Origin: Diphasiastrum complanatum
Taxonomy: Eukaryota > Streptophyta > Lycopodiopsida > Lycopodiales > Lycopodiaceae
Reading direction: 5' to 3'
DNA length: 64,000 bases
NCBI GenBank assembly: GCA_029204225.1
Contig: CM055093.1
Coordinates: 35,228,525 to 35,292,524 of the forward strand
Part shown: in pieces, positions 12,473-23,889 of the stretch
How the letters are laid out: each line of letters begins with the position of its first letter
Position numbering within the stretch: position 1 is the stretch's first letter
Position numbers and translations under genes: made by a program
Notes under the pieces: generated by a model
What the model was told of the DNA's origin: nothing
Seen by the model: only the letters and a program-made list of their open reading frames with translations
Databases searched by the model: none

Positions 12473-13029
12473 TTTGGTAAAATAACGTAGGTTTACATTC
12501 AGAGGAAGGTTGCAAAAATCATAATCAGGCTGCGACTATGAATCGAAATCAGATTACAGCGGCACAAATCAGAATTAAATTTCAACTTCGGAATCAGAAT
12601 CGAATTACGATTTTAGAATTGGATTAGGTCACCATTCAAAATCGAATCAGAATCAGGTTACAGTCTGTGGATTAGGATCAAGTTTCAAAGTCACAGATCA
12701 GAATGGGATTTTAGGCCCAAAAATATGGTTTGAAGGCTGCAGGAACAGCTTTGACAGTTGGGAGCAAAGAGGCTTCGATCTTGATCTCAAATTGTTGCCA
12801 AAATCACCCTAGTAACCTGTGTTTGGTTGTGTACTGTTGTGGCATGGTATAGGGATACTTGATTTCTGTGAATTTGATGGATTTGCAAGGAAAATAAGGG
12901 CTATTGAAGGCTGTTCCAGCTAGGATAGACCTGGTGCACGTTTCATAAGAGGGTTTTGTGAGTGAAAAACACCTAATTACTCTCATTTCAGACCTAAACT
13001 TGGGATGGCAGGTTTGGAAAGTCATAATT

Positions 13030-13254
13030 ATGGATCCACAAGAGGGTACTAGCACTAGATTAACCAGGATTGAAGAAGTGGCAACTAAGAGATTGGATGC
13101 TACAGAGCCCATTTTTCAACAAATCCTTGAACAGTTGAAGACATCAATATCCTCACAGGAACCGAAAGTGGTATCATTGTTCAAGTGTTTCATTTTGTGG
13201 AGGGCTTTGAATGGAAGTCTCAAAACCTTTTGTTGTAAAGAAGCAAACTCATAG
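13030..13254 (+). pseudogene. Chromovirus gag N-terminus
   Basis: From the ATG at 13030 the frame reads MDPQEGTSTRLTRIEEVATK and continues as an amphipathic helix-like stretch to ILEQLKTSISSQ. Position after the 5' LTR and this acidic start fit a Ty3 gag. The rest of gag is not readable: stops and frameshifts accumulate up to about 14300. Confidence 0.5.
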
Positions 13255-14382
13255 CCTCCAAGGAGCATTTCAGATAGCTCAGTTGTTGAAACACGGTAAT
13301 AAGGTTTAGGTAGTTTTTTTGGCTCTTGGGATAACCATAGGCTCAAAAGGATTAAAGTCAATTTGTGCAAAGACAAGTTTCAAGTGACCTGAAAGGAGAA
13401 GGAGAAGGGGCTTCCGAGAACAAAGGATTGTATGGGCGGTCTAATATCCAAAGAGGTCAACGTTCTTCAGTGCGGTCCTTCAATGCGACAAGTAGTTGTA
13501 GCTTCTAGGGACAATGATTGTATGGGTAATCCGATGTTCAGAAGGGGCCAACGATCTTTGTTGCTATTGTAGCATGACCAAGAGTATTCCAAATGAGAAA
13601 GTTTTGCTTTGGTTACTTGGTAGGATGCATGTGGAAGGAATGTCCACGGAATCCATTGCAGACTTCATGCAATTTTCTAGTGAAGCAAGCACGAGCACCT
13701 ATGGCTATTGAAGAGTTGGAATGGGATGAAGTCTAGGGAAGTAATCTTCACCTTGTGAAAGTGTTGATGATTAGGTAAGGTTGATGGTATTTCTTTTGTC
13801 CCAACTATTTAAAATGATGCAACACATGTATCAATTTTCAGGTACTTCTTGATGGTTATGACTAGACAGCTGTGTGGTATGAATGTGTGCTCTACTTAAC
13901 ACTAGGTCCTCTCATAATGTACTTGACTTTGATTAAAAGGTTGACTGTGAGCATGCAACCATCCATGTACTAGTACACAATCGTGAGGCCTGATGGAAAG
14001 GGTACAGTTGGGTGAGGTTTCAGGGTTGTGGATATGCCATTAACCATTCAAAGTTAGGTTAAGAAGTTGGATATAAAGATAATGTGTTTGGCATGTTTTG
14101 ATGTGGTACTTGGGATATGTTGGCACATAGTATGGAAACTCTACATCGCTTGGGGTACTCATGTGTGCGAGTTCCAGCGCGATGGTAGAATCTATTTGAG
14201 GTGACCCTCCAGGACCTTTGATCATGGCAACTTCGTATGTGGGGATTCGCTGTAAGTATGTGTGTTTTTGTTATTGTTTGATATGTTTATTGTTGGTTCC
14301 AAAAATAACATATGGCAAGAACAAGTTGACTTACTTAGGAACCTAGACCCATAGATGGGACAGAAGTTCTCAGCAGTGAAGT

Positions 14383-14640
14383 TTCAACGCTTTGAAACAA
14401 GTTGTGGCTGATTTTGTCACATTAAAGATAGTAGACCCTCAGAAACCATTTGTCATAGTAATGGATGCAAGTGATGTCGTCGTTGGGACAATTCTAATGC
14501 AAGAGGGTAGGCTAGTGGCCTTTGTGAGTGAGAAGCTCAGCCCTGCTTAGAAGAGTTGTATGCCATTGTCCATGCTTTGAAAGTATGGAGGCATTATTTG
14601 TGTGGTGCAGGTTTGTATACACTGACCATGACATTTTTAT
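14383..14640 (+). pseudogene. Chromovirus RT/RNase H fragment
   Basis: The reading contains PFVIVMDASDVVVGTILMQE, then LVAFVSEKLSPA. This is the RNase H domain of Ty3 polyproteins with the first catalytic Asp in the MDAS motif. An in-frame TAG follows and a frame change yields the expected LYAIVHALKVWRHYLCG-like continuation. The reverse transcriptase catalytic core upstream is not recognisable. Confidence 0.78.
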
Positions 14641-14787
14641 GTATTTCTGCAACTAGCCAGGTGGGCTAAATTGATGTAAGAATTTCACATGGAAATTCGG
14701 TACATGAAAGATATCGAAAATCATGTGTTTGATGCATATCTCATATATTGTATCAGATGCCTTTTGCAGTCATAGAGAATGATCTAA

Positions 14788-15150
14788 TTGCTGAGATCGG
14801 ATAGATTCGACAAGAGGATTCTCATTGTTTATTGTAAGGAGGTTGTAAGAGAGGTAAATCTTGGCCAAGTAGAGTCTCAAAAGGAGAGCTCTGATCTCTT
14901 TGCTCACACATGCCTGAAGTATACCATAGTAGATGGTATAGTTAAAGGCAAACTCCCCATTGTAGTTAGTAAAGGGCTGTGTAGGGAGATTTTGCATTCA
15001 TGTCATAATAGTACTGGTGCTAGTCATCATGGTGTAGATTGGACCTATGAGATGATCCTATGTAACTTTTGGTGGCCCAATATGGTTTTAGGCCTACTAG
15101 TCTTGTTATGGTGGGAATTTCTCAAAGTGCCTAGTACAGCTGATTTCTAA
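14788..15150 (+). pseudogene. Chromovirus integrase zinc-binding region
   Basis: A 120-residue frame ends in LHSCHNSTGASHHGVDWTYE followed by NFWWPNM. This matches the H2C2 integrase N-terminal domain (two His spaced as in Ty3 integrases, then FWWP). The paired Cys that should follow are lost in VLGLLVLLWW. The catalytic core (D,D,E) is absent: about 200 bp of unreadable sequence leads straight to the chromodomain. Confidence 0.75.
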
Positions 15151-15339
15151 CTCAATGGGTGAAATGCTTGAGTTAGTTGAAAAAACTTAAGACAAGCAAT
15201 CATGGTGCTAGTGAGAGCCAGGTGCGATCGCCAATAGTATGGGATGCTAGTTATCGTAGGAGGCTTGATTAGGCCAGTTGTCGTTGGCAACTCCAGTGTA
15301 CGGAGATGAGTCAGTTGTGACTCTATTCAGGAGCATGAA

Positions 15340-15523
15340 GAGGAGATCCATGAGCCAACAAGGATATTCGATAGGCGGGAGAAACGTCTATGTAACTGCT
15401 TGATGTTTGACATATTTAATTGTTTGGCATGGAAGACCTCTTGAAGATGCTGCCTGGGAGACCGCACACAGTTTGTGTGCACAATACCCTAGTTTGGTCA
15501 TCACAGACGATGTCTTTTTCTGA
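15340..15523 (+). pseudogene. C-terminal chromodomain of the chromovirus polyprotein
   Basis: PTRIFDRREKRL is followed, after a one-base frame change near 15415, by YLIVWHGRPLEDAAWETAHS and a TGA at 15521-15523. The W-x(n)-PLEDAAWE pattern is the chromodomain that chromovirus integrases use to target chromatin. It identifies the element as a chromovirus, though I cannot name the clade. The stop is followed directly by a purine tract. Confidence 0.8.
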
Positions 15524-15534
15524 GTGGGAAGGGA
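15522..15534 (+). other. Polypurine tract
   Basis: GAGTGGGAAGGGA directly precedes the 3' LTR at 15535, the position from which plus-strand synthesis is primed. Confidence 0.75.
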
Positions 15535-16237
15535 TGTTAGAGCTTTACTCCCTGTCCTGGTTATTTATAGTTTTCAGAGACAGATGTACATTTTGTAATT
15601 ATTGTAATTACTGAAATGGCTAAGTCACCGGCATGTGATGACTTTTGTAAGTAGATTGTAAATAAATTGTAATTAGTTGGCATTGGATCTCAGAGAGTCA
15701 TGCTTAGCTTTGGCATGGGGTACTGGGTCATTTATTAGGTGGCTGGATTGACCTCCTAAAAAGTAAAAGAGTTGACTAGTCAACGAGACACATGTCATAT
15801 GCTCACTAGGACACTTGGTCTAGTGCATGGGTGACACATGTCAAGTTTGACTTGTCAAACATGACACATGTCACATGCTCACTGGGACACTTGGTCCAAT
15901 GTATGAGTGACACATGTCAACCTACTCACTTGCCTATGTGTCAAAGTACTACCAAGTGGCAAGTGTCGACTATGCATGGAATTGGCCATGTGTCGACATT
16001 AGGAAAGGTTAGGGTTAAGGGGTGCTTGAGGATTGTGCATAAGTGAGCCTAGAGAGAGGCATTCCCCATCATAATCTATGCAACAAAGGTTGGGAGGAGA
16101 CAAGGCAGCTAGCTCCACCATGTTTCGTGTGCTCTGATGTTTTTACATGCAGGGAAATCGACAAGGATCAACATTGTTGATTGCTGTGCATGGGATAAGC
16201 TAGGTTTTAAGTGAAGTTTTAGATTTGGAGCCTAACA
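15535..16237 (+). repeat. 3' LTR of the chromovirus
   Basis: 703 bp, starting TGTTAGAG and ending CTAACA. It is collinear with 11761-12472 but lacks the G-box-containing sub-repeat through a short deletion and differs at scattered positions. Confidence 0.88.
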
Positions 16238-17052
16238 TTATGTGAAGCATGTTCCCTTTCCAAGGCACACAAGAAAGCATTCTCAAGCTCCATCACAAAG
16301 TCAACTCACCCACTTGAGTTGATCCACTCGGATGTACACTTTGCAAGTACAAAGACTAGTGGAGGTGCCAGCATGTTTGTTACATTTATTGATGATTACT
16401 CAAGGCTTTGTTGGGTTTTATTGCTTACATATAAAGCATAAGTGTTTGAAAGTTTTCTAAATTTCAAAGCCTTTGTTGAATAGCATCATGGTCACAAAAT
16501 CAAAACTTTTAGGAGGCATAATGGTGGAGAGTATATCTCCAAAGAATTTAAGGACTTTTGTGATAAAGAAGAGACTAGAAAGGAGTTGTCTTGTCCCTAT
16601 ACCCCTCAACAAAATGGAGTAGCCGAGAGAAAAAATAGGACATTATGTGAATACTCTAAAGCTTAAGTCTTGATGAATGTTTACCAAAGTCTTTTTCGGG
16701 AGAAGCCCAAGAAGCAAAGGATACAAGGTATACATTTCATCTTCAAACAAGTATTTCTAGAGATGTCATATTTGATGAGAGCAGGATGCATAAGCTTGTT
16801 GATGGCTCAACCAAATCTTCTATCAAGAAGGAGATGGCCGAGGATCAAGGCAATCTTGATCTTGAGGAGGAGCAAGAGCCAAGCGTATCGATCACTCCAA
16901 GGAGGTCATCAAGGGTAAGAATGGAGCTAATGAGTCTCACATACCAAGACAAGGGTAAGCAAGCTGAGGGTGATCCATCTTCACCCTTTGCACTCATTTC
17001 AAATTTTGAAGAACCTTCATGTGTAGAAGATGCATTGAGCATAGCAAAATAA
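16238..17052 (+). pseudogene. Copia integrase and linker, continuation of the interrupted host element
   Basis: Coding resumes after the nested element with VCEACSLSKAHKKAF, then FVTFIDDYSRLCW (first catalytic Asp) and HNGGEYISKEF. The Asp of the usual SDNGGE motif is replaced (RRHNGGE). SCPYTPQQNGVAERKNRTL follows with the Glu. A deletion removes the middle of the C-terminal part, and the frame then continues as DVIFDESRMHKLVDG and a Ser/Arg-rich linker. It ends at SCVEDALSIAK, where RT would begin. There are several internal stops. Orientation and spacing match 10521-11760. Confidence 0.85.
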
Positions 17053-17354
17053 GCCTTCTTTCCTAGTGCATGACTACAACTATCAATATTGAACAAAGCT
17101 ATAATAATAGAAGTCATGTTCAGTCTTTTAGCAACCAACTTTGAAATCGTTAGCACTAAAGCGATTTCATAGCCAAACAATGATGTATTGAATATTGTAG
17201 TGTTGATGTATTCAACAAACATACAAAACAATAAGAGATTTATCAGTAACAAATAACTATAGAGTACAATACATTCTGACATTATACTAAACTCAATAAA
17301 AGATAGATTGATTCAGTAAGTGGCATGTACAAATCAGATGATGAGAGCACAAAA
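17053..17354. other. No gene recognised
   Basis: AT-rich sequence between the truncated copia linker and a remnant of LTR family A. Probably decayed element DNA. Confidence 0.4.
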
Positions 17355-17440
17355 CAATAACAGATGAAACCGCGTAATCTAAGTTATCTCTGAGTAACTG
17401 AAAACTTTGTCTGATGCACTTTCGCTGATAAGCAGTAAGC
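17355..17440 (-). repeat. End fragment of LTR family A
   Basis: This stretch (core CTCTGAGTAACTGAAAA and GCAGTAAGCGTGA) matches 23890-23978, the far end of a longer copy of the same LTR. The rest of this LTR appears at 20267-20610. A truncated copia element lies between the two parts. Confidence 0.65.
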
Positions 17441-19090
17441 GTGAAACCTCTTGATCTTCCTCTTGACCATCAAAGTCATTGAACAAACTTTGTTTTCCAG
17501 ATCCATTACTTGATTTTCCAGCATGAAAACCATGAGAACCAATATTCATTTGCATAGCATCATTTACACAAAAAGAATCTCCAAAGCATGTGAGTAAAGC
17601 AAAGTGAGTCACTTCCACCTGCTTACCTTTCTCTTGATCATCAAAGGTATCAAAGATATGAATATCTTCAGACCTGAACCTTTGGAAATACTCCCTCTCA
17701 AAAATATGATCTAGATAGACTCATCAATGCTTGATCTCGATCTTTCACAAGGGTTAGTGAAGACAATGCCACCAATGTCACCAACAACAACCTTTTCCAA
17801 GGAAGAACCTTCACCTCCATTGATGAAGTTAGCTCTTTCCTTACCTTTTGCATGCTTGCACTTGCCATGAAGAACCATTGGAAAACCATCATTATCCTCA
17901 AGGCTAGCCAAGTTAGCACAAAGATGAACATCTCCAAGAAGCATATTAGATCTTGACCTAGATCTAGCATAAGGAGGCTTGTTAGACTTCGCATAAGATC
18001 CACCAATCTTATTGATGCTAAAAGATAACTTTGGAAAGTTGAGACCAATCTCCTTTTCCATTCCATCCTCTTTGTTAGCCATAACAAAAGCATAAAGCTT
18101 GAAAAGTCTACCTTGTCTATTGCCCCTAGCAACCAAGATTTCTTCCTTTGTAATGAAACAAACATCACAACCAAAATTTACAATGTATCCTTTCTCTATC
18201 ATTTGACCAACACTTAGCAGATTCTTTGATAGTGAAGGAATGTAAAGAACACCATCAAGTCTTGCTTTCCTATTAGTAGAAAGACAAATAGGAATTGAAC
18301 CAATACATTCAATCACACACTCACCACCATTGGCCATGTGAATTGCTTTCTTGGCTCCCTCATAAGTGACCAAAGAAGTAAAGAACGCCTTGTGACTAGT
18401 CATGTGTGAACTAGCTCCACTATCAATCCATCATGAATCTTTGTCACCTTCACTTGATATTAGACTTGAAGAACACATCAAAAGAGAATCACCACCACCT
18501 AGATCCTCATCATTAGTAGTAAAGTTGATTTGCTTGCTACCTTCATCTCTTTGCTTCTTCAAACATTCATTAGCAAAATGCCCTTGGATTCCACAATAAA
18601 AGCATTTCAACTTAGACTTATCTTTCTTTTTGCCAAAAGAGAAAGTCTCACCTTGATCTTGCCCTTTAGATCACTTGCCTTTGCCTTTTCCCTTGAACTT
18701 GCCTTTGATGAACATAGTCTCCTGTTCATATTGAGATGTTGATGTAGACCCACCTCCTCTTGATTGAAGCCTATGCTCCTCATTCACCAAGATCTCTTGC
18801 AAATCCACAATATTTGGCAAAGTCTTTTGAATAGGAAAACTTTGAACAAGATTAGCATGATCATCCAACAAGACATTAAGTATAACTTGAACAAGTTCTA
18901 CCTCTTTAATGCTTTCATCAATACATGCTAACTCATCAGTGAATGCTTTAACCCTCAAAACAAAAGCATGAGTATACTCTTCCTTCTTTTGCAAACTTTG
19001 AAAGATTTGCCTCCTAAGAGTAAGCACTCTGACCTGATCTTCTCTTTCAACCTGTTCCAATGCATAAATCACTCTCTTGAATGTCAACAA
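17441..19090 (-). pseudogene. Copia gag-protease region, minus-strand element with LTR 19624-20266
   Basis: The minus-strand reading begins near 19090 with a UBN2-type gag (ELVQVILNVLLDDHANLVQS). It then has KGKFKGKGKGK with a stop, a complete zinc knuckle CFYCGIQGHFANEC near 18600, and an in-frame TGA just before the protease motif WIDSGASSHMTS at about 18404-18436. The protease region is open for 230 residues (GVLYIPSLSKNLLSVGQM) and the tail runs on to about 17380. Integrase, RT, RNase H and the 3' LTR are missing. Only two or three disabling mutations are visible, so decay is moderate. Confidence 0.85.
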
Positions 19091-19611
19091 ATGAACTCAA
19101 GAAGAAATCACAAAGATATCGAACCTCTCAAATCTCTTCTAGCACTTCTAACTAGAAAATCAACACATAGAATAGTGAAATCTTGATCAACCTATGATCT
19201 ATCCTCAATATAATGATTCTTGCCACTTCCTAAGATTTAAACACACTCAAATGAAGTCCAATAACCTCACAAACTAGAGATCCAATCAAAATTAGAGTTC
19301 TAACAAAATCACAAAAAATTGAATATCTCAAATTCTACATGCAATTTCTAAAAACTTGATATATCATCTTGTAGCCTCCAATGAGACCTTTCTAATGTAC
19401 CAAAAATTGGATAATTCCAATAAACCAAGTGTGAAATCAAAATTGATCAATTATATAATCCTATATTGAGTTTTGACCTACAAAAGATCAATTCTACATA
19501 TGCAAAAATACTGATTTTTGAGTAGAAATCAATCTAGCATGCTCTAGCATTGGTAACTCCTCCAAATACTTGCTAAAGATGGATGATCCTTTCATAACCT
19601 GAAACACAAAA

Positions 19612-19623
19612 GCTCTGATACCA
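19612..19623 (-). other. Primer binding site, tRNA-iMet type
   Basis: On the minus strand the sequence is TGGTATCAGAGC, the standard plant copia primer site. It abuts the LTR end at 19624. Confidence 0.88.
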
Positions 19624-20266
19624 TGTGAAGGATTTCAAATCATTCAATATCCAAATCCATGTCCCTGATCTTTGGTTACAAAAAAGAGCAAACCAACAAT
19701 CTTGCCAATGTAGAAAAATCAGCATCTACATACAAAATGAGATGCAAACTCTAAGAGATACTGATCAAATATGAACCAGAACATAAAATATGGTTGTTGT
19801 CTGTACAATTACAGTACCCTAATGTATTTCACACGTGTGGAATCAAAAATAGCAAAATATGAGCATTCTACACACAAGATTGCAAGATATCACCAAGATA
19901 GTGCACCAATGAGTAGTAGAACCCAAAGAGAACCATGTATAATGATGAAATGAGAGAGAGAAGAGAGAAGATGTGTCTCTCCATGAGTACACCCTTTTAT
20001 AACAGGTCCAAACCCTATTTGGCCACTTGACTTTCCCTCCAAAATGTAAATCCTGCTATTTTTGGGTCTAAATTCAATGTACCCAAAGTTCAAATTTGAA
20101 TCTCTCTCAAACTCAGCTACCAACTTTCCCACACTTTCAAAAAGTGTTTATTGAATGTATTTTAAACTAATATAACTTCAAAAAGTTTATCTCTACGTCT
20201 AAAATGAGTTTTGGCCTCAATTGACAATTTACCAAAATATGACTAAACTTGTTGAAATCTCTCACA
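19624..20266 (-). repeat. 5' LTR of a minus-strand copia element
   Basis: 643 bp. In sense orientation it starts TGTGAGAGATTTC and ends GAAATCCTTCACA, an imperfect inverted terminal match, followed at once by the primer site. Plus-strand CACCCTTTTATAACAGG near 19988 is a TATA-like box in sense orientation. No 3' partner was found, so the element is truncated at its 3' end. Confidence 0.82.
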
Positions 20267-20610
20267 CGTAGTCGCATTTGGTAAATAGTCGTAATGCACT
20301 GGCATCCATCGAGTTAGGTCTTCTCAAAAATTTACTTGCAAGCAGTTAGGGTAAGTTTTTAGTTTCATATCAAGTGAAACAAGAATTGTCATTCTTCGAC
20401 ATGGTCGACTTCTTCGACTTTCAACGACGTCGTCGATAAATCGGATGATGTCCGATATGTCAAAACCACCTGTTGAGAGCGATTCCCGAGTATTTCTGCA
20501 GACTGTGTAAAAACACAAATAAAACTGCAAAACTGGATAATAAAGCTGGATGATGAAGATTAAAATTCGATTATTCAGATGAATCACTCCAATAGTAGAA
20601 TAATCCAACA
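20267..20610 (-). repeat. 5' portion of a 3' LTR, copia family A
   Basis: In sense (minus) orientation it starts TGTTGGATTATTCTACTATT, immediately after a purine tract (20611-20620) and the end of an RNase H frame. It is homologous to 24112-24343 and, in the other orientation, to 63326-63485. It contains a cluster of TCGAC/GTCGTCGA words near 20395-20440. Its other end was displaced to 17355-17440 by a later copia insertion. Confidence 0.82.
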
Positions 20611-21010
20611 CTCTCCGTTTAATCTGAATCCATGACTGCTTTGGTCTTCAAACTTAGTTCTGAATAAAACTTTCTAAGTGCATCCAAGCTTAATGCTTTA
20701 GTGAAAATATTCACTACTATCATATCTTGCGTTCAACAATACTACAAGTTTACCTCTTTGTCAAGAACTTTGCTTCTGATATAGTGATACTTAATTTCAA
20801 TATGCTTACTCCTAGAATGAAATCTAGGGTTGGCTGATAAAGCAATAACACTTTGTTTATCAAGTTTTCGGAGCATACTGTTTCAGACTAGCATTTAAAA
20901 GTAAGGTTCTCAACCATACCGCTTCTTTTATAGCTTGAGAGGCTGCGATATACTCTGATTCAATAGAAGATAGAGCAATCAAAGTTTGCTTGCGACTATT
21001 CCATGAAATA
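20611..21010 (-). pseudogene. Copia RNase H C-terminal fragment (family A)
   Basis: The minus-strand reading starts near 21010 with ISWNSRKQTLIALSSIESEY and IAASQAIKEAVWL, the copia RNase H. After frameshifts it continues with pieces matching RSKHIEIKYHYI and FTKALSLD, and ends just before the purine tract and LTR at 20610. To its right, on the opposite strand, begins the integrase-RT half of the same family, so the element is broken by an inversion at about 21010. Confidence 0.8.
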
Positions 21011-21012
21011 TT

Positions 21013-21765
21013 GTATGATCATGTTGAGTCGAAGATATTCACTAGTCAGGATATCATCTTCGTCGAAGATCAGTTCATCGACCTCGAAGGTAAGGAAAAA
21101 GCTCATATAGCCAAACTATCAGACTCTCCTGAATTATCAAACTTTTCAGTTGAAGGTCCTAGCTCGTCTACTCTAGACGAACAACTTATCAGTAGCAAAT
21201 CCGAAGATGATGATGTTGCAAGCCAACAACTACAACATGATGAAAATAATCAATTTGGCTCATTACCCAGAAGATTGACAAGAGAACGCAGACCACTTAT
21301 AAGGTATATCGACGAGTCTACAGCCTACCTTGTTCAAGAGGCACTCAATCAGCCTGATTCCGATCTCTAGAAAGAAACTATAAATAAAGAGTATTCATCT
21401 CTTATCAAGAACCAGACTTGGACTATTGTCGAATTACCTGCCAGGAGAAATGTAGTTGATTGCAAATGGATATTCTAAATCAATTACAAGGTAGATGAGA
21501 GTATTGATTGAAGAAAGACTCGACTTGTCCCTAGAGGATTTTCTCAGGTACACAATGTCGACTACACTGATACTTCCAGTCCAGTAGTTAAACATTATTT
21601 AATCAGACTTCTATTGTCATTTGCTACTGCAGCAGATTTGGAAGTACATCAAATGGATGTACAGACAACATATCTGAGTGGAGTTATCGAAGAAGACATT
21701 TACATGATGCAACCCGAAGGTTATAATATCAAAGGCAAACAGACGGGAGATGTTGTGACTGCATT
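21013..21765 (+). pseudogene. Copia integrase C-terminus, linker and RT start (family A)
   Basis: The frame reads HVESKIFTSQDIIFVEDQF, a 90-residue acidic linker with VEGPSSST, and RRLTRERRPLIRYIDES. It then enters RT with IKNQTWTIVELPARRN and, after stops near 21368, 21478 and 21508, VHQMDVQTTYLSGVIEEDIY with the first RT catalytic Asp. It breaks at QPEGYNIKGKQ (about 21742). The YVDD motif is absent. The linker is closely similar to that at 8300-8615. Confidence 0.83.
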
Positions 21766-21769
21766 CACC

Positions 21770-22507
21770 TATTGGTGGACTCACTTTAGAATGTTAAAAA
21801 AACCATTTTGGAGTGCATTTCTACCCAAAAAAGGTAGTGTCCTTGACAGTCCATGTTGTACCACCAAACCATGCTTTTAGCCTTAAAGCTTTTTTGCTTC
21901 TATCGTTTGACCCTTTGTTGACATATAGAGCATGAGATGATGAAGTCGACGAAATGTCTTGACTTCTTTGATTGTCTTCTTGCAGCAACATAGTGATAAC
22001 TCTAGTAAGAGTTAAATATGAATGTGTTGATATGATCATCACCCAGTTCTCGTATGTAGAGGGCAAGCTTGAAAGCAATGTCATGATTGCATCTTGATCG
22101 TTGATGATCGATCCGACAACGACCATCTGTTGCAAGAGATTCCTACAATGGTTAACGTGATTCTGAAGTGAATCACCATTCGACATCTTGAGAGTGAAAA
22201 TTTTTCTTCTTAGATGTAACTTGGAAGTCATGTACCACACACAACATATAGTGAGATCAAGATGTCCCATACTTCTTTCGAAGTTTGAGCTTCAGATATG
22301 TGGCCAATCTGAGTGTCTGATACATTGAGAAAAATGAGCGCGAAAGTTTTACCATCCTTCGATTTCCACTTTGAGTCGGTTGTGTCATCTAACAACATCC
22401 CACAACTCATTGGCGATTAGCAATGTCTTCATCTTAAATTTCCACAAATAGTAATTGGACCCATTTAGCTTGTCTACGATGAGAGCGGCTTTACTTTGAG
22501 AATCCAT
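21770..22507 (-). pseudogene. Copia gag (family B), minus strand
   Basis: The ATG at 22507 on the minus strand opens MDSQSKAAL, then KLNGSNYYLWKFKMKTLLIA. After frameshifts come SKEVWDILISLY and LLQQMVVVGSIINDQDAIMT with LLSSLPSTYENWV, a full UBN2-type gag order. The zinc knuckle is not intact and the reading ends where a plus-strand RT fragment of another family begins. The primer site and LTR lie 213 bp upstream. Confidence 0.83.
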
Positions 22508-22719
22508 ATGGAACTTTACTCTATCAATAAATCGATGACTTTAACAGTGATGTCGTACTAAGCTACAATAGGAAATCAATTATCTGATACTGAAATTTGA
22601 TACCACAAATTGAAGCATAAGAGCAATTGTGCTATGATTTGATACTGTGAAAAATATCTAATGATATCACTTTGATATCGTGAAAGATATCAAGTAGTAG
22701 AGCTCTAATATAACAGTAT

Positions 22720-22731
22720 GCTCTGATACCA
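22720..22731 (-). other. Primer binding site, tRNA-iMet type
   Basis: Minus-strand TGGTATCAGAGC, abutting the LTR at 22732. Confidence 0.88.
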
Positions 22732-23386
22732 TGTTGGAAAGACTAACTCCCAAGCATCCTCAAGCAAGCAAGCAACTTGAGACTACAACAATGCAAGACT
22801 AACATTACTCACAACTCACATCACACTCAGCTCTCCACATCAAACTATCAACTATCAACTCACTATCTCCTCAACACAAAGAGTGGCCTCCTTTTATAAC
22901 AAATCTCAAGGGTCCCCCTTCAAAATGAGGCCTTGTCAATTCCCATGCCCTTCAAGCCTTCTTTTCCATTTGTCCGCCCCCCATTGGTAAGTACATCAAG
23001 TGGCCTCCAACAGGGTGTAGCAGGTTGGTGCCATTTAAAGCCCTTTATTGGCATTTATTATCCAAAAGGTGGGTGAGGAATTTTGTCAAACCCCTAGTTC
23101 ACATAAGGTGCCCTCCATTTTGTTGGTCTTTTATTTCTTTTAGCCTCCCATTTGATTTTCTTTGTAGCATGTACGGCTTGGCCTTTGGCTTTTGGTTTCT
23201 CGGGATTACCGACTGATTTGCGTACTTTGCCCATTTCTTGTAATTTTTCCATTTTTGCCCCTTGCAAGTTTTCAGTATTGTCCATAATTCACAGTTTGGT
23301 TTTTGCTCAATAAATATTTTTCTTTGATGACTCTTTGACTGAAGTTGACTTTTTCGGCATTCATGACCAGGGCTCCCACGACAACA
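22732..23386 (-). repeat. 5' LTR of copia family B
   Basis: About 655 bp. In sense orientation it begins TGTTGTCGTGGGAGCC and ends CTTTCCAACA, then the primer site. The left end is fixed by the primer site. The right end is inferred from the TGTTG/CAACA match. No second LTR is present. Confidence 0.7.
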
Positions 23387-23889
23387 TGGTTTCACACTGA
23401 GTAATTATATATCAGTGAAACCAACTCTGTACATGGTAGGATTTTAGCACGGCTATGCCGACTATTTTTTCCAATTGGCCAAAAAGCAACAAAACATTAT
23501 TATAGGTCACTTTTAAGGCCGAAAACTTTTCTCTAGCCTCATTTAGGATAGGCTGGAACCAATTCTAGGTGGACCAACACTTTTGGCTCGGTCTTTACAA
23601 AAAAATGACCACAAAATATTTTCGACTGTTTTTTTAGAAAGTCAATTTTTTACTTTAAAACTATGTCTAGCCACTTTAGGGACGGCGGGCTGGGACCCAA
23701 TTCTAAGGCAAATTTGTGCCAATTTTCTCTAGTCGGGTTTTACATGCCGATTTTTTTTTTCCAGTTTTTGCGAATTTAAGATTCAATATTAGCCCGATTT
23801 TCTATGTGGAAATATCGGCTCACAGGGCACAAAAATATTTATCAATCATTCCCAAATAGCTACAAATGGAGGTTTCATTTTGAAAGCCA
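23387..23889. other. No gene recognised
   Basis: AT-rich sequence with scattered GCCGA words. No coding or element signal that I can name. Confidence 0.4.

Larger units (their letters stand above)
11761..16237 (+). mobile_element. Ty3/gypsy chromovirus, complete ends, nested in a copia element
   Basis: The element is bounded by LTRs at 11761-12472 and 15535-16237. Each starts TGTTAGAG and ends in CA. It is flanked by GTATG at 11756-11760 and TTATG at 16238-16242, a 5-bp target duplication with one mismatch. Inside, in order, are a gag N-terminus (from 13030), an RT-linked RNase H (about 14385-14640), an integrase zinc-binding region (14788-15150) and a chromodomain ending at 15523. A purine tract abuts the 3' LTR. 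Most of RT and the integrase core are missing, so it is dead and internally deleted. The LTRs differ at many sites and by a short indel, so the insertion is not recent. Confidence 0.88.

Noticed and set aside
12473-12490. tRNA-Met primer site after the chromovirus 5' LTR
   Set aside because: TGGTAAAATAAC matches only the first five bases of the standard site; too weak to call.
20611-21765. A single intact copia element at 20.3-24.3 kb flanked by family A LTRs
   Set aside because: Both LTR-like copies are in the same orientation, but the coding between them is from different families and strands, with truncations; no consistent element or target duplication.
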